Below are positions 46,885 to 59,837 of a stretch of 64,000 bases of DNA, in pieces. The notes beneath the pieces were generated by a model. It had not been told where the DNA came from and ran no database searches. It saw only the letters and a list, made by a program, of their open reading frames with translations. Made by a program: the position numbers and the translations under genes. The number at the start of each line of letters is the position of its first letter. The first letter of the stretch is position 1. This DNA is from Entophlyctis helioformis (Eukaryota; Chytridiomycota; Chytridiomycetes; Chytridiales; Chytriomycetaceae): the NCBI GenBank assembly GCA_025526915.1, contig JAHLKH010000128.1, forward strand, positions 16,484 through 80,483, in the 5' to 3' direction.

Positions 46885-49180
46885 ATGCCGAGATATGAGC
46901 CACTGCCAAGCGTCGACACGGCCGACCATGCCATTTCCATCTCCAATTCGCCGTCCAAATCGTCGCCCGGCAGCAGCCGCAGCCACAGCAGCCGGTCGCC
47001 ACTGAAGAGCGCACTGTCTGTTTTGTCTCCTGAGCTCGACACACAGGACCCGAGCCTGCCAGCACGCTTTATTAAGCTGCTCGGTCTGCCTCCTCCCAAC
47101 TCTGGTGAGCACCGTCCGCCATTGCTCATTGTGCCGTGTGGCGCGTCGTCGGATCTGGCACACGTCGGAACTTTGCGGTGGTCACGCTGCACAGCTGTGC
47201 CACCCCCAGTCGGAAGCTTCTCGCGGTGCATGCCTGTATGCGCCGTCAGCATGCTGACCAAACAGCCCGACACGCTGCCTGTCTCTTGTGGCAGACGGCA
47301 GCATCACAAGCCCGCCCATCGAACTTGCAGGCGTCGACAGTCGCAATCATGTTATGGATATCCTCGATGCCGAAAACGAAGACCCGTTCACTCTGGAGTC
47401 GCTCGAGTCGCTCGTCCACAGCCATGCACAAAAGGGGCTCGATTTCATACTGGCCCGTGTGACGACCGTCGACCCAGACGACGAGCAGCGATTCTACTAC
47501 TCGTACTACGCAGCTCACCATATCAACAAGGTCTTGTTCAGGACACAGCCAGAAGAGGGCCTGTTGCACCGCATGCGCGCCAAGAATGTAAGCCATGCTC
47601 GGATCTTGCCATTGTTTGATGATAATGATGCCCTCAATGCACTCAATGTGCTCACTCTCTTGGACAACGCGATGCTTGGATGGCGAAAGCCCCTCAACAA
47701 CATGACGATCGTCGGTGACGTTCACTACTATGTCGTCTCGTGCGCATATGCCCAAGAGCGCATACGAGATCTGTCCAAGATGCAGAAGCCAAAGTCGCCG
47801 CTTGCCAAGCTTGGGAGCATCCTTAGCAAGGCCGTGTTCTCGCCTACTGAGCGGAAGAGCCCCGTCTTGGCAAGCCAGAGTAACAACAGCCAGATCGTTG
47901 GGAATAGCGGTTCGTTGATTGCATCAGGATCCAACACGGCTTCGGCGACAGTCGCGAGTCCAGGCCATGTGCGCAACCATTTCCGATCCAAGTCTGGCGG
48001 AACACCAGTCGCGTCCGAAGCGCCTTTCCAGCGCTTTGTCAACCAGGTGTCGGGCACATCGGGCAAGAAAAAGTCTCTTGTGCTGATCGCTAGGCCCGAG
48101 GCATACGAAGAAGGTCCTCTGCCATTGTCTGGCACAAACGTAAGCTACGGCGCGACGATGGCCAGCGCGAGTCTTGCCAGTAGCACCACAACTGCGGGGC
48201 CACGCAATCTGGGTGGCCCAACTGGGTCAGGCGTCAATCCAGCCATCAACCATGTGCGGACATCCACACTGACGCGCCAGGACAGCAGACGCAACTCATA
48301 TGACGACGCATACAAAGACCCCATGCCTGTCAATGCAGCTGCTGGATCGAGTGCAGGAGGCAATGCAAATAGCGGTCCAAGCACAGTGCCGCTGGCAACA
48401 CAGGCTGAGCTGGATCTCCAGCGACACCGCAAAGTGCGGTCCTTTGCCTACAGCAATGATCACACTGCGTCCATGACGATCACCGACTGGCTGAGAGTCC
48501 AGTCCATCAACAAGTCCAAATCCAGCCAAAGCAGTCCTGTGCATGCATCTCCCTCGGTGAGTGGTAGCGCTGGCCGCTGGAAATCAGGGCATGTACCTGT
48601 GATTGAGATTGTCCCATCCGGCTGACAATCACGAGCATGTTTTTGAACTGTCCAGGTTCATGAGCACCAGCGAAATGGAGGCGTGTCCAGCGCAGCGGAT
48701 CCCGAGCCGCTTCCAGAGTTCATCTATGAAGCGACCTACTACGCTTCAGACGACGACTTCCTTATGAAGGCGTCCGTGCGGGCCTACTTTAAGGAAAACG
48801 CGCTCGAAAGCGCGGATGCCGTCCTGTTCACCATCACAACATCGAGCGAGCCGTCCAACCGTCCGTCTGACCAGCACCCTGCGCTCATGAACTTTCTGTA
48901 CTCTGTCAGCGAAAACGAGTCAGACTCGCAGGCATACAACCGGATCAACACGGCCCACTTGCTCAAGTGGATGGTTGGAGTGTACGCTCTCTTGGCATTT
49001 GTCATTATCAAGTTTTTCGGTGAGTGCTCTGTGATCCGGATTCCATTGCCACGAGTGTCATCGCTAAAAATGCATTGATGCTGCGTGTATATGCGATCCG
49101 CAGTCCCGACAGAGTTCATTTTTGTGGTTTCGTTTGTGCTCGTCTTTCTGTTTTGCATCATCTTGATCATCCTTATTTGA
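46885..49180 (+). CDS. Unrecognised protein with conserved-looking N-domain, Ser-rich middle and C-terminal membrane helices
   Basis: Exons 46885..47104, 47295..47587, 47690..48556, 48656..49019, 49104..49180; 606 residues, phases consistent. The N-terminal 70 residues are Ser-rich. Residues about 75-200 look globular: MDILDAENEDPFTLESLESL, AQKGLDFILARV, RFYYSYYAAHHINKVLFR, PLNNMTIVGDVHYYVV. A basic/Ser/Thr middle follows (LRVQSINKSKSSQSS). Residues about 480-580 hold a second folded-looking block (LPEFIYEATYYASDDDFLMK) ending in two hydrophobic helices (WMVGVYALLAFVIIKFF and FIFVVSFVLVFLFCIILIIL), the second at the extreme C-terminus, so it is a tail-anchored or hairpin membrane protein. Family not known to me. 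Confidence 0.7.
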
Positions 49181-49267
49181 GGCAAGCTAGCAAGAGACGC
49201 ACCATTCCAACGGCCACTAAAGCCACGGCTGTCTGCAATCTGGAATGAAACAAGTAGCAACCTCCTT

Positions 49268-50291
49268 TCATTTGGCAGCCTTCTTGGCGCCTGCATTTCC
49301 TGCTGCTGTGGTACCGCCGCCAGTCTTGCTTGCATTTGCTTGTGGCGATCGCTTGTCTCCGCCTGCCGCTGTGCCTGAACTGGAAGCGCCGGCCAGGTTG
49401 GAAGTGTTGCTTGTCGTTTGTGGCGCGACACTGCGACGCTGGAACGAGTCATCCCCACCAGGCTGTGCTGCGCCGAGCATGCCGCCAGCCTTGTCGGAGC
49501 CCTTGGCATCGGCCTTGTCGGCCTTGCCTGTCTTGACCTGCGCAGCTGCCTTGCTGGCCTTGACAGCCTGTGCTTGCTGCACCTCCTCTGTCTTGTCAAC
49601 CTTTGGTGCTTCTCCCTTGGTGCCTGCCTTGCCTTTGGTGCGCAGTCTGAATGTCGGGTTCGTGACTGTCCAAGCATTCACACCTCAGTCACAGCCGTTC
49701 ACAGCGTATGAGCGACACTGGCCCTCGTCAACGTACCAGAAAACTTGATCTTGTCTCCTGTCTGGTCAAGAAGCGGCATGTACGTCGGCGATGATTCGTC
49801 CGACTCGTCTGTTTCGTGCCGTGTCGCGTCAGATGCATCACTTGGACGCGACTGGAATGGCCGAGCCAGGCAGCATCGAGCAGCGGCACCAGAGAGCCGA
49901 CAGCTTACCACCAACGACCTTGACTAAGATGTAGTTGCTTCTGGGCTCCAAAAACTTTCGCGCATACTCTCGTGGCTTGGAGACGAGGTCCATGACTTCG
50001 CCCGACTCAGATGCGAGGTCGATGTTCTCAATGAGCTCGGTGAAGCCGCACGTCTTCTTGACGTGGTTCAGCAGAACGGCGCAGAGACAGTTGGGGTTGA
50101 CCAGCTTCTCCTCGTTGGCTGGGATAAGCCAAGCAGCCCACACGCATTGCCAGCACGATAGGGGTCAGTCGCCGGGCCGCTAAATCTGTCCATCCATCTA
50201 TCTGTCTGTACGCCTATCTGTCTGTATGCCTGCCAGTGGCCCGTGCCGCTAACCACGACGAACCTCCGTACTTTACAACGACAAACGCCAT
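49268..50291 (-). CDS. C22orf15/CXorf65-like protein
   Basis: Exons 50264..50291 (28 nt), about 49909..50118 (3' edge uncertain; donor AAG|GTCGTT or nearby needed for phase), 49737..49851, 49268..49665. The first 110 residues follow the animal C22orf15/CXorf65 pattern: MAFVVVKYGG, EKLVNPNCLCAVLLNHV, ENIDLASESGEVMDLVSK, RSNYILVK, SSPTYMPLLDQ. That family has no known biochemical role and is found mainly in ciliated or flagellated organisms, which suits a zoosporic fungus. The rest is a Lys/Ala-rich low-complexity tail (KVDKTEEVQQAQAVK) ending GAKKAAK. The neighbour upstream on the same strand is Pex16, whose stop is 45 bp from this ATG. Confidence 0.7.
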
Positions 50292-50335
50292 TCGAGTCAA
50301 TGCCTTTATCGCAACAAGAGAATGTGGTAAACACG

Positions 50336-51982
50336 TCAACCGCGAGAGCTGCTTCCAGATGTGTAGAAATAGTAGTTTTCCCAGAACGGCTGGTAGTCTT
50401 TGATGACCGAGCCGAGCATCGACACCACCGGCTTGGTGGAGATGGACGCAGCAAATGCATCCAGGTGCGATCTGGCGGATAGCACACAACGTCAGCCGGC
50501 ACAGTCGAGCAAGAGAACAGACATGGCAACGGACGCACTTGGTGAAGCTGTCGTAAAAGGGCTTGCGCAGAAGATAGTACAAGAACAAGAACGAGCGTCG
50601 CTTGACTTCCGACTTTTCCAGATCAGACAGCGACAGCTTGAAGGTGCGCTTTTTCAAGTCAAAGGCAGTGCTGAAGCTGAAAAGCTCGACAAGGAGCGAG
50701 ATGATCCACGGCTTGAACGAGCTGATGCCGTACTGCTTGATGGCCATGACTGAAGTGCGACGTATTCACAAGACAATCTGTCAGCCGATACTGCCGACAA
50801 GTGCCGCATGACCATCAACATGAGCTGCGTACCATAGATGAGTGGTCGCAGGATGAACGCGTACTCGCCCAGCAGGCGGATCCCCTTGAGTTGCGACAGC
50901 AGCTTAATGGGTGCTGCTGCGGGCTCCGTCATGGCTTTGGAGAGAAGGAACTGCATGGAGCGATCAAAGCCCTTGGATCCTTCAATGGCAGACACCTGGT
51001 GGTGCTCGCGGCCGGTGCGCTTGCCCTGCCAGCTGGTGCCGGAGATCTCGTCAACAGGACGCAGCTTGGTCACGTCGTACTCGCGCTCGGGCATCTGCGA
51101 ATGGAGGATCATGCGGCGTCCTGACAGGTTGAGGAGCGCAATGCGGCAGGCGGCACTGGATCATGCGACGGTTAGCGACTGGCCGTGCCCCGTTGACAAC
51201 CAATCAAGACGGCATACATTGAGGCTTCGATAAACAACACGATGCGCGCGCGCATCTGCTTGCTGACCAGCCGGAGAGAGGCCATCTCCGCAAAGACAGA
51301 GAATGTCTGCAAGAAAGTGAGCACATACGACACCTTGCGCGACAAGGGCGATGACTTTAGCAGCGCAAGCGTGTATCTGTTGAAGCGAGACACTGGCGCT
51401 TGCGGGTTCTGGCGTCTGGCCTCTTTGGCCAAGATCGAGTCGTGCTTGAGGCTGACCAGCCCGACACTGGCATACACTGTCGGCGATCCGTCCGCATGTG
51501 AGTCGGTTAGTCGGCAAGCCAGCCAACGCTGTTGGTGTGTGCGTCAAGACGGCCAGTGGACCAGATCGGCCAAACAGTTCGGCGCATTGTGGCACTTGGA
51601 GACGTACAAGCTTCCGAGACGATGTCCGAGTTCTCAAAGCGGCCTGGAGAGCGGCGCAGTGCAAGGCAAGCGATGGCTGTGTGAGCGGATGGCCAGGTAC
51701 TGGCGGGGCAGAGCAGATGCCAGCGCCGGGGCTGGTGAACACGGCATGTTGGACCGATGCCTGCCAAGCCAGGCCACGTGCTCCTGCAGCCCAGCATCGA
51801 CGACTGCGAGGCAGGCGAGCAAGGGCTGCGCAGGCGAGAGGTAGCACCAGTGACAGGCACACACCAGGCAGAATGTACGACAGCGAGCGCAGGCCGCCCT
51901 CGATGCTGTGGACGTGCTGTGCGTTGTTGAGCACAAAGTCGTCGTAGCCGTCCCGAGCAGCCGTGCTCTTGGTCGTGGGCAT
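50336..51982 (-). CDS. PEX16: Peroxisomal membrane protein Pex16
   Basis: Integral membrane peroxin acting in ER-to-peroxisome membrane protein delivery with Pex3/Pex19. Minus-strand exons: 51865..51982, 51608..51643 (36 nt), 51218..51476, 50833..51155, 50539..50749, 50336..50471; 360 residues, all phases fit, close to the usual 330-360. Family marks: YDDFVLNNAQHVHSIEGGLR, SLSYILPGRFENSDIVSEAL, FNRYTLALLKSSPL, FAEMASLRLV, RARIVLFIEA, EYAFILRPLIYV, KPWIISLLVELFSF, RRSFLFLYYLLRKPFYDSFT, YQPFWENYYFYT. Yeasts such as S. cerevisiae lack Pex16. The ATG lies 26 bp from the Wapl ATG on the other strand. Confidence 0.93.
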
Positions 51983-52008
51983 TTCGCTGACTTGATCTTG
52001 CCCCGCAA
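51983..52008. promoter_or_regulatory. 26-bp gap between Pex16 and Wapl start codons
   Basis: Shared 5' region of two opposed genes; any promoter must overlap 5' coding sequence. No motif recognised in the gap itself. Confidence 0.4.
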
Positions 52009-55000
52009 ATGCGACGGACACGGTCAAGTGCAGCCAGAGCAGTGGCAGCGGCAGCTAATGGCGGCGACATTGGCCAGCATGCTGTTGCCGGCGGAGCGGC
52101 GGCTGCTGCTGCGAGCGATGCAAAGCCAGCACAGGCAGCCGCAACAGGAACAGCAGCACCAGCAGCCAAGGCCAAGACAGGCACTCGCTCAACGCGAGCA
52201 AGAAATGGCGTGCAAGGCCCCGCCGAGCCAGTGGCAGATTCAGCAGATGATGCCAAGCCGACTGCAGCTCATCGGCGGCGACTGGCTGCTGCGGCTCCTG
52301 CTGCTGCTACAGCGACCAATGCCTCGTATGCCGACAGCGACCCGAGTGCAGCAGACAAGGCAGCATGCAGTGCACCTGCTGTCGAGCCAGCCACGCGGCT
52401 CCATCTGCAGCCAGCCTCGTCCGCGAGCGGAGCGTCGGCGGCTCGGACAACACAACGACGACCAAGACTGAACGACGCGAGCGCAGATCCTACTGCAGAC
52501 AGCCGTGATGGCGGAGACGGCCGCCGTGCCGATCGTGTTCGTGCTGTGGCGAGCAATGGCAGCAGTGATCATGCCGTGCACACATCGCCCACAAAGCGAC
52601 GCAATCTAGGCCCACCACCACCACCACCACCACCTGCTGCTGCTGCTGCCGCAGACCGGCCTCCATTGTCGCACACCTTTGCCGCGAGTCGATCCACAAC
52701 CCAAAACTCAAACAAGGACTCGAGCAAGGCATCCGCAGCAGCAAAGACATCTCAACAGAAACTCACCGCCAGCCAAGAAAGCCGTCTTGGTCGGTCTGCG
52801 TCTGCGCCACAACCGCTGCCGTCCAGTCAGCTGTCGTCCGCAATCGACGCAAATGGACAAGACACGCTTGAACCCTGGCCAACGACCAGCTCATCGCTCG
52901 GTGATCTGGACATGCTTCTCGACGATCTGCCAGGACCTGGAAGCGCACAGACGCACTCAGCGCCGTTGAAACGCATCGCGCTACTCAAGCCGTCCTCTCG
53001 ACCTACGCCGGCTGTCACCGCCGGTTCTGATCTGGCTCTTGCTGCCTCTGGATCTCTATCTGGCAATGCCTCGTTACCGTCATTGGCATCTTCGTCTCTT
53101 GATGCGGCGGAATCCACCTTTGCATTCACGCCTGCGCAGCCCATCCAGAGGCAAGGCGCTGCTGATGTCAATGGCCGTTTTCTGACGATGCAGTCACTGC
53201 CGTCGACATTTGACGAAGATGGAGTCGACGAATCGCCTGCGCAACCTGCAGGCCGTCCAGCTACTCTGAGATCGCCCAGCTCGATCGAGAAGACGCCTCT
53301 TGCACGGTCCATGTCATCTCCGACTCCGTCGCCTGCGATTGGCATCACAAGGCTCCGACTTGGTGGGCCGACACTGCTTCGCGGGACTGGAGCACCTCAG
53401 CCGCGATCGCGTCGCCGCTCCAACTTGCTCACATTTGGCCAAAACCGCACGGTGATGCAGTCCATGCGCAGCGCGCCACTGTCGGACTCGCCGACGTCTG
53501 CGGTCGGCAACAGTCTTGCAAGCCTTGTTGACGAGAATGAGGAAGAGGACGAGGCACCGGCTTCTGCCAAGATCGACGAAGGGCTGTCATCCAGCGATGA
53601 CGATGTGAGTTTGCGGATACCGTACCATGACATGCTATCATATTGCCCAAAGCGGTGGCTGACTGGTGTCGGTGGATGCAGGCTCCCAAAGTAAGGTCGA
53701 TCCACGAGCTGCGTGAAGCAGGCGAGTCTAAACGGTTCAGAGACGAGATGTCGTACTTTTTTGAGAGTCTGGAGCCGTCGCAGGCACAGCGACTCCGACG
53801 GTTCACGGCCATCGAACTGGCGCGCAAACTCAACACGGCCAAGTTTGTCAACAACCTCCGCGCCCATGCGTGCACCAAGACAGTCTTTGATCTGCTCGTG
53901 GGCAGCGACGATCCTGTGCGTACGTTTGTACAGCGCTGCTTTGCAACCTTGTGGCTGACTCGTGCAATGGATGGCAGTTCCTGCGCTTGTTCGTAGTGTA
54001 CTTTTTGTGGGTGCTATCCCACGATGTGCGCAACATCGAGCCACTGTTTGCGTGCCCTGAGCTTGCTTCGGCAGTCGTGCAGGCATTAGTCGTGCCTGTA
54101 GACAGGGATCTGCTTCTGACATTGCCAAAAGCAAAGGCTGACGCGGCTATTGTAAGCGTTCGGGCAATTGCGTGTAAACACATTGTCTTTATTGACTCGA
54201 TGGCGATCATGGCAAAGGTTCAAGACTTGCAGTCCATCATGGCAACATCGCCTCGTGTGCTTGCCATGGGCGTGCAATCTTCCGAGGTTGGACACTAAAT
54301 GGATGAATGCCGACATGAACAGAGCCCTGACCTGGTGTGGCATGCACAGATCTCCATGTTCAGTCTCGGTCTCGATATCCTTGCCGAGCTGTCGATGGTT
54401 CGCGGACATCTCTCTGTTTCTCTGCAGGAACAGCTGCATTCAGCAAGAGCTGTGGCAGTGATTGCGAATCGCACAACCGACCTCGCTTTCCAGGTTGGGA
54501 TGGTGCCGACTCGGCTGGACACATGGTCGCACCAATCACTGACTACTTGGAAGCAGGCGGCGACTAGAGGCAAGACAGAAACGAGCCAGCTCAAGAAGCA
54601 TCTGCGCATTCTCGAGTTTGCAACGGTCAGGCGGGGCGGGGCTGTTGTGTCGGGTACCGAGGCCGAACGGCTGGCAGAAAGCTTGCTGGCGCTCATGAGC
54701 AGCACGTTCCCGGCTGTCCTGGACGGATCACCGACACAGGCAGAGCTTCTTGCACTCGATCTGCGCGTTGTTCTCAATCTGGCAAACAGCCCCGACTGTC
54801 GCGTGGCCATGGACCATACGCAGTGGATCGCCGTGCTTCTCGACCTGTTGGTCAAACTCCAGCAGCAACGCAGCCGCGTGTCTGGCGGTGACAAGAACGA
54901 TCCAGCAGCTGGTCGGCACTTTCTTTCATCTACCGCCAAACCCGCCACGGCACCGCTGTTTGACCATATGCTGCTGTGCATCTCGCTGCTGACCAACCTG

Positions 55001-55587
55001 ATTGAGCTGCACTCGCCATGTGCCCAGGTTCTGCTTGACTCGCGTGAGTGTCTGTCATCGATGCGCATCCCTCAAAGACGAGCGACTAATTCGGATGTGT
55101 TGGCAGAGATTCGGTCTGGTGCTTGCACGGGTGGCAAGGCGTGCAAGCGGACATGTAAATGCACAACCACACGTCCTGCTCTTGACGTGATCATGGCGAT
55201 TCTGCAAGAGCAGCTGGACGACGCGAGCGACGTAGGTTTGGCATACAGAGCCACGCCACTATAATGCGTGTGGCTGACACACGATCCTGCATACAGGCCG
55301 CAGACGCCTTTGTGCTGACGGCGCATCTCGGTGCACTCTTTGCATCGGTCCTCAAGCAGTCGCAGAAGGCTGTGCAGGTATCCAAGGCTGTGCGCGGCGC
55401 AACGTGGGACAGTCTGGTTGCCGCCACGGCCGATGTTCTCCGCGACTTTATCGAGTTCCACGAACGCGTTGCCGCCGAGCATGTTACCTTGAGCGAGAGC
55501 GAGGACCACGGCGTTGCTGCAACTCGCAAGTCTCTGCTGTCTCTGCTGGCATGTCTGGATGGCTTGGCTGCCGCGTCGTCAGACTGA
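52009..55587 (+). CDS. WAPL: Cohesin-release factor Wapl
   Basis: Opens the cohesin ring together with Pds5. Exons 52009..53604, 53682..53915, 53978..54271, 54323..55043, 55107..55231, 55297..55587; 1,086 residues. Two introns (51 and 63 nt) are multiples of three; the first contains an in-frame TAA. Both carry CTAA-type branch sites. Residues 1-532 are disordered Ala/Ser/Pro, with a poly-Pro run (near residue 205) and an acidic end. The Wapl domain starts at about 533: VRSIHELREAGESKRFRDEM, LRRFTAIELARKLNTAKFVN, NLRAHACTKTVFDLL, then helical repeats LDLRVVLNLANSPDCRVAM and LLCISLLTNLIELHSPC. No FGF motifs (Pds5 contacts of vertebrate Wapl) were seen in the N-terminal part. Confidence 0.9.
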
Positions 55588-55653
55588 CGGTCCAAGCCTG
55601 CGCAATGAAACTGGCTGTAAGAAGAAACAGATGCTGTATTCACTGTGCACGCG

Positions 55654-58600
55654 TCAGCGCCAGACAGCACACTTGCCGTCCTTGACCTCCTGCTTCTGGG
55701 CATTATTCATAAAACACCACAGCCTGTCGCTCGCGGCATCAAACCGCGAGTCGTCGTCATCTGTGCCCGATCCGCGCAATGCCAGCACTTCAGGCGACCC
55801 CGACCACGGCCGGATCATGCGCAGACCCTCCTCGTTGAGGGTTATGAACTGGTCCGCCTTGGCCCCCCAGCCGTCAAAGTGCACCTTGATGCGCCAGCCC
55901 AGCTTGTCCGCCGTGAGTCGGTAGTAGAGGGCTCGGCCAGGGTACCATTCCTCCTCGGGCTTTGCGGACTTGCCCGGTGATGTGTTGCCCGCTCTGCTCT
56001 TGGCCGGCCTGATCCACATGATCTCGATGCGATCGCCAAACTTGAGCCGCAAGTAGAACGGCTGGGCTGGATGGCCAATCAGCGGTAGGCCGTCTTCGTC
56101 TGTGAGAATCGCGGTGTGCGCTGTTGAACCTGCGCTGGTGTCTGGCGCAGGCTGTGCAGCTCCTCGCTCTTGCTCAGTCACGGACTCGATCTCGATATCT
56201 GGAGATGCATCTGCCGCTGGCTTTTCTGCCTGTCGGAGGTCTGTAGATGGTGGCGCATCGGGCTGCTGAGGCTGCGGCTGCGGCTCTGTGGACTGTTTGG
56301 GCGTTTTCCACTTGTCGCGTCGCAAGCGCACTGGCGCTTTAAACTTCGCAACAGGCATGCTTGAAACGTCTGACTCGGCCGTTGCTGCTGCTGCAATCTC
56401 GGCTGGCTCTTGAATGGCAGACTGTTGCGTCTGGTCCAACCGTGGGTGGTCTGCAATGGCCTCGGCTGGTTGCTTGTGATCGATCTCTTTGGTGTGCGGC
56501 TGAGGGTTAGGTGCCTGTGGCTGGCTGGTGTCAAGCTTGTGCATGTCTGCATCCCCAATTGGAGCATCGTGTGTGGGAACAGGGCCGGATTGCGTTGGCG
56601 CAGACATGTCGATATCCATAGCAACAGCGGGAGCAGCGTCTTGGGACGGAGGAGGCAGGCTGACCGGCACCGCAGGGCAGACTGTCCACTCGCTTGGCTG
56701 CGATGGCTCATCCGCGCTGAAGCTGCATACGCGGATCTCGAACGCCAGACGCGTCATGTTGCTGAGCAGCATGCCAAGGCTCACGACGACGGCATACGAG
56801 GCAGGCTCCACATCGCCATCCGCAGAGTGATCGACGACACTCTTACGAGTGCGCTTGCGGCTGGTGTTCTCTGTGGCTGCAACCTTGACCGCATTGTACT
56901 CTTCAACGGCGGTTGTGGCCGCAAAGTCTGCAGTCGATTTGGCAAGTAATGCCCATGACTCGAGGGCAGGTACCAGAGTGAGGTCTCTGAGCGACGACAC
57001 AGGCAACGATACGCTGCCGCCAGTTGTGTCGGCAACAGATGTCCAGTCGCCCTCGATGCTGATCGGGTCCTTGGGAATGGTCGACTCTGCCGCAGCCAAT
57101 GCTACGGCTGCTACTTCCGAGATCGCCGATCCGGACAAACTCGACGACCGGGACAGTCTTGTGCGTAACGACTTGCGAGCACGCTTTGCCGGCGGTGCAC
57201 CACGCGATCGGCGGTTTGGCGACTTGCGGATATCGTCCGACTGGCCGCTGTCTCCCTCCTGCTGCTGCGCGTCGGACAGCTGCAGGGTAGCAGCCGTTGT
57301 GCAGACTGCACGGGCCTGGACCAGGTACTTCCTGTTTGCATCAATCCGCCGCTTCGACAAACTCCATGACACGCTGATTACTGAGCTGCTGCTGGAGTCC
57401 TGCGAGTCTGCCACTGCAGTGTTGGCGTCACTTGGTAATGCAGCCAAGACAGCGGAAACGTTGGATGGTGGCACCGGCAGCTCGGCTAAGCCCCAAAAAT
57501 ACGAGTCAGCACGTGCGTAACATGGATTTGTAAACAGCAGGCGCACCCAGCCAAGGGCATACCTTGGAACATCTCATAGCCCTTCAAGATAAGCGGGTCT
57601 TGGGGGTAGTCGCGCAGAGTGGCCTCCCACTCTGAGCTCGTGCCAGCAAAGTTGACACTCACAACGCGCACCAGATATGCATGGTTCTCCAGTAGCGCTG
57701 TCGCTTGGTTGGCTTGGGTCAATGAACCGCTCGCGGCCGTAGAGCTGACAGCGACGCCGGAATCCTGCGTGCGGCCCACTTGCGTGCCCACGACATGGCC
57801 GTCGTCGTTGTCATCCTGGATCATGTGGGTTGTGAATGACCGCTCGGCGCCTTCATAGATGGTGCGCCAGACACGCGACTCTTGGTCATCCTGATCCTGC
57901 ACTTGCAGACGGTATGTGCGGCTTGGAATCCAGGCGTACTCGTCTTCCCACGCAAACTGAACCACATGCACATCTTCCGCATCCTTCGCATCTGTTGCCG
58001 CGTCTGCTGGCGCGGTTTGCGTCGGCTGGGCCTTTGCGATGCTTGGGTTGATAGTAAGCTTGCCTGTTGGGGGCGGCGGTCCGACCTCGAGTGCCCAGAC
58101 ATCGTTTGTGCATTGCTGTGAGCTCGAGTCCTGTGACCAGCCCAGATTTCCGCCCATGACAATCATCATATTGCCCACCTGGACAAGAAAGGTTAGACAA
58201 CCAGATATGCCATGCATGGCAGCCATGGCGTGCCGACTTACTGCAACTGAAGCGTGGCCCGTGCGGGGCAGTGGCGCTGCATCCTGGACTGAATCAGAAG
58301 TAACAGATGTGCTGATGCTGACAGACTCCCAAGCGTCACGCTCTACCAACACATGACATGGTCAGCCAACAATCGTCGATGGGTGGTACAAGTCGCGATA
58401 AACCCACCAAGATCAAAGACGTGGACTGCGTTTGAGCACTGCCATCTTGGGTCAAGCGACTTGCTGACTGCGCGATAGGCATGTGAGTGCTTGTTCTCCT
58501 TGTCCGAATCCTCGTCATCCATGTCTGCAGCGGCTTTGCCATCCGTGAGTGCCGCAGCATCTCCCTCTTTGTCAGCAGGCTCCCAGCCACCAAAGACGAC

Positions 58601-59837
58601 CATCTTGGATCCAATAACAACGCTGGTGTGGACGGAGCGGCCAGGCGGAATCCTGCCCGTTACAAGCGGCGTGGTCCACTTGTGCTCGACTGTCGCAAGA
58701 AGGGCGAGTCAGGTCCCGAGCAAGAAGATTGGGTTGAGCAGCAAACACAAACGCAAAACTCACGCAGATCAAAGTATGCAATGTCAGACAGCCGCTCAAA
58801 GCTACCGTCCGACGTGCCAGAGAAGCCGCCGTACACGACAATGCGGCGCTTGGGCACGGTGTCGCCATGTGAGGCCCAATAGACTGCCGAATGAGACTCG
58901 CGCTCCTTTGGCAGCTGGCCAGACAGCTCACAGTTATACCAGCGCTGATGTGCCAGGTTGAAGACATGGAACTCATTGGTCGGGATGTGGTTGCCGGAGA
59001 TGCCGCCAAATGTGTAGATGGCTTCTTCCTGCATGCGATCGGATGCTCGCTGCGGCACAAACGTTGCAGACGCGCCAAGACGCGGCGAGGGCAGAACGCG
59101 GCGGGTCACGGGCAACAGAGGCGAGAAGCTGGAGGAGGCAGCGTCAAAGTGGTACAGCTGCCAACGCGGCATCGCAAGCGGTGTCAGTCCAACGATGCAG
59201 CTCGTGCAGATCGGCAGAGAGCATCCTTGGCCAGCACGCACCTCGTTTGTGACCACATCGCCGTCCGGTGTCTCAAGCATGCCGCCAAACATGAAGATGT
59301 TGGTGTCGTCGCTCTTGGTGGATGCGCACGCAGCAGCAGGCGTCACGGTCGGAGTGCCCTTGAACTCGAGGCGGGCGCCGTTCTTGTAGTGGCGGCGCTG
59401 CTCAGGGTACTTGCACGACCACGAGAGCTGCGTCCACGTCATGGAGTCTGTCCGTTCAGGCAGCGGCAGGCGTGAGTGTGCACCGCAGGCAACAGGGCCG
59501 GGGCTGGCAGAGGATCTGCATGCCTACCGAGGTCAAAGGCGAAGCCGTCGGACAGGATGCCGTAGTGGCCGCCCCAGAACATGAGCACCTGGTGGGTCCG
59601 AGAGCCGTCTGGGCGGGCGTGAGACACATACTGGCACACATGGCCGTGGCGAGGCCTTGGTGCGGGCGGGTCCTGGCGTACGTCGGAGTGTGCAGGCGAG
59701 CTGCTTGAGGCAGCACTGGCAGCAGTGCCCGGTGCTCCACGGGCTGCAGGCTGTCCAGGCTGCTGCTGCGGCTGTCCAGGCTGTCCAGGCAGTGCCGGCA
59801 GTGCCGGCTTGAGCAGGTGCCAGCGGACTTTTGTCAT
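55654..59837 (-). CDS. Host-cell-factor-like Kelch/FN3 protein with C-terminal Tudor-like domain
   Basis: Chromatin scaffold. Minus-strand exons: 59528..59837, 59242..59447, 58764..59157, 58408..58689, 58242..58342, 57563..58178, 55654..57485; 1,246 residues, phases consistent. Kelch blades fill residues 1-450 (RHGHVCQYVS, LMFWGGHYG, IFMFGGMLE, IYTFGGISGN, IVVYGGFSGTSD, MVVFGGWEPAD, MIVMGGNLGW). Two FN3-like modules follow (about 460-615, ending YLVRVVSVNFAGTSSEW; about 637-910, ending PSEWTVCPA), as in HCF-1. After a Pro/Gln-rich linker, residues about 1110-1190 look like a Tudor/chromo-barrel reader: GDRIEIMW, EEWYPGRALYYRL, RIKVHFDGWGAKADQFI, LRMIRPW. Animal HCF-1 has no such domain. HCF-1 proteolysis repeats are not seen. 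Confidence 0.82.
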
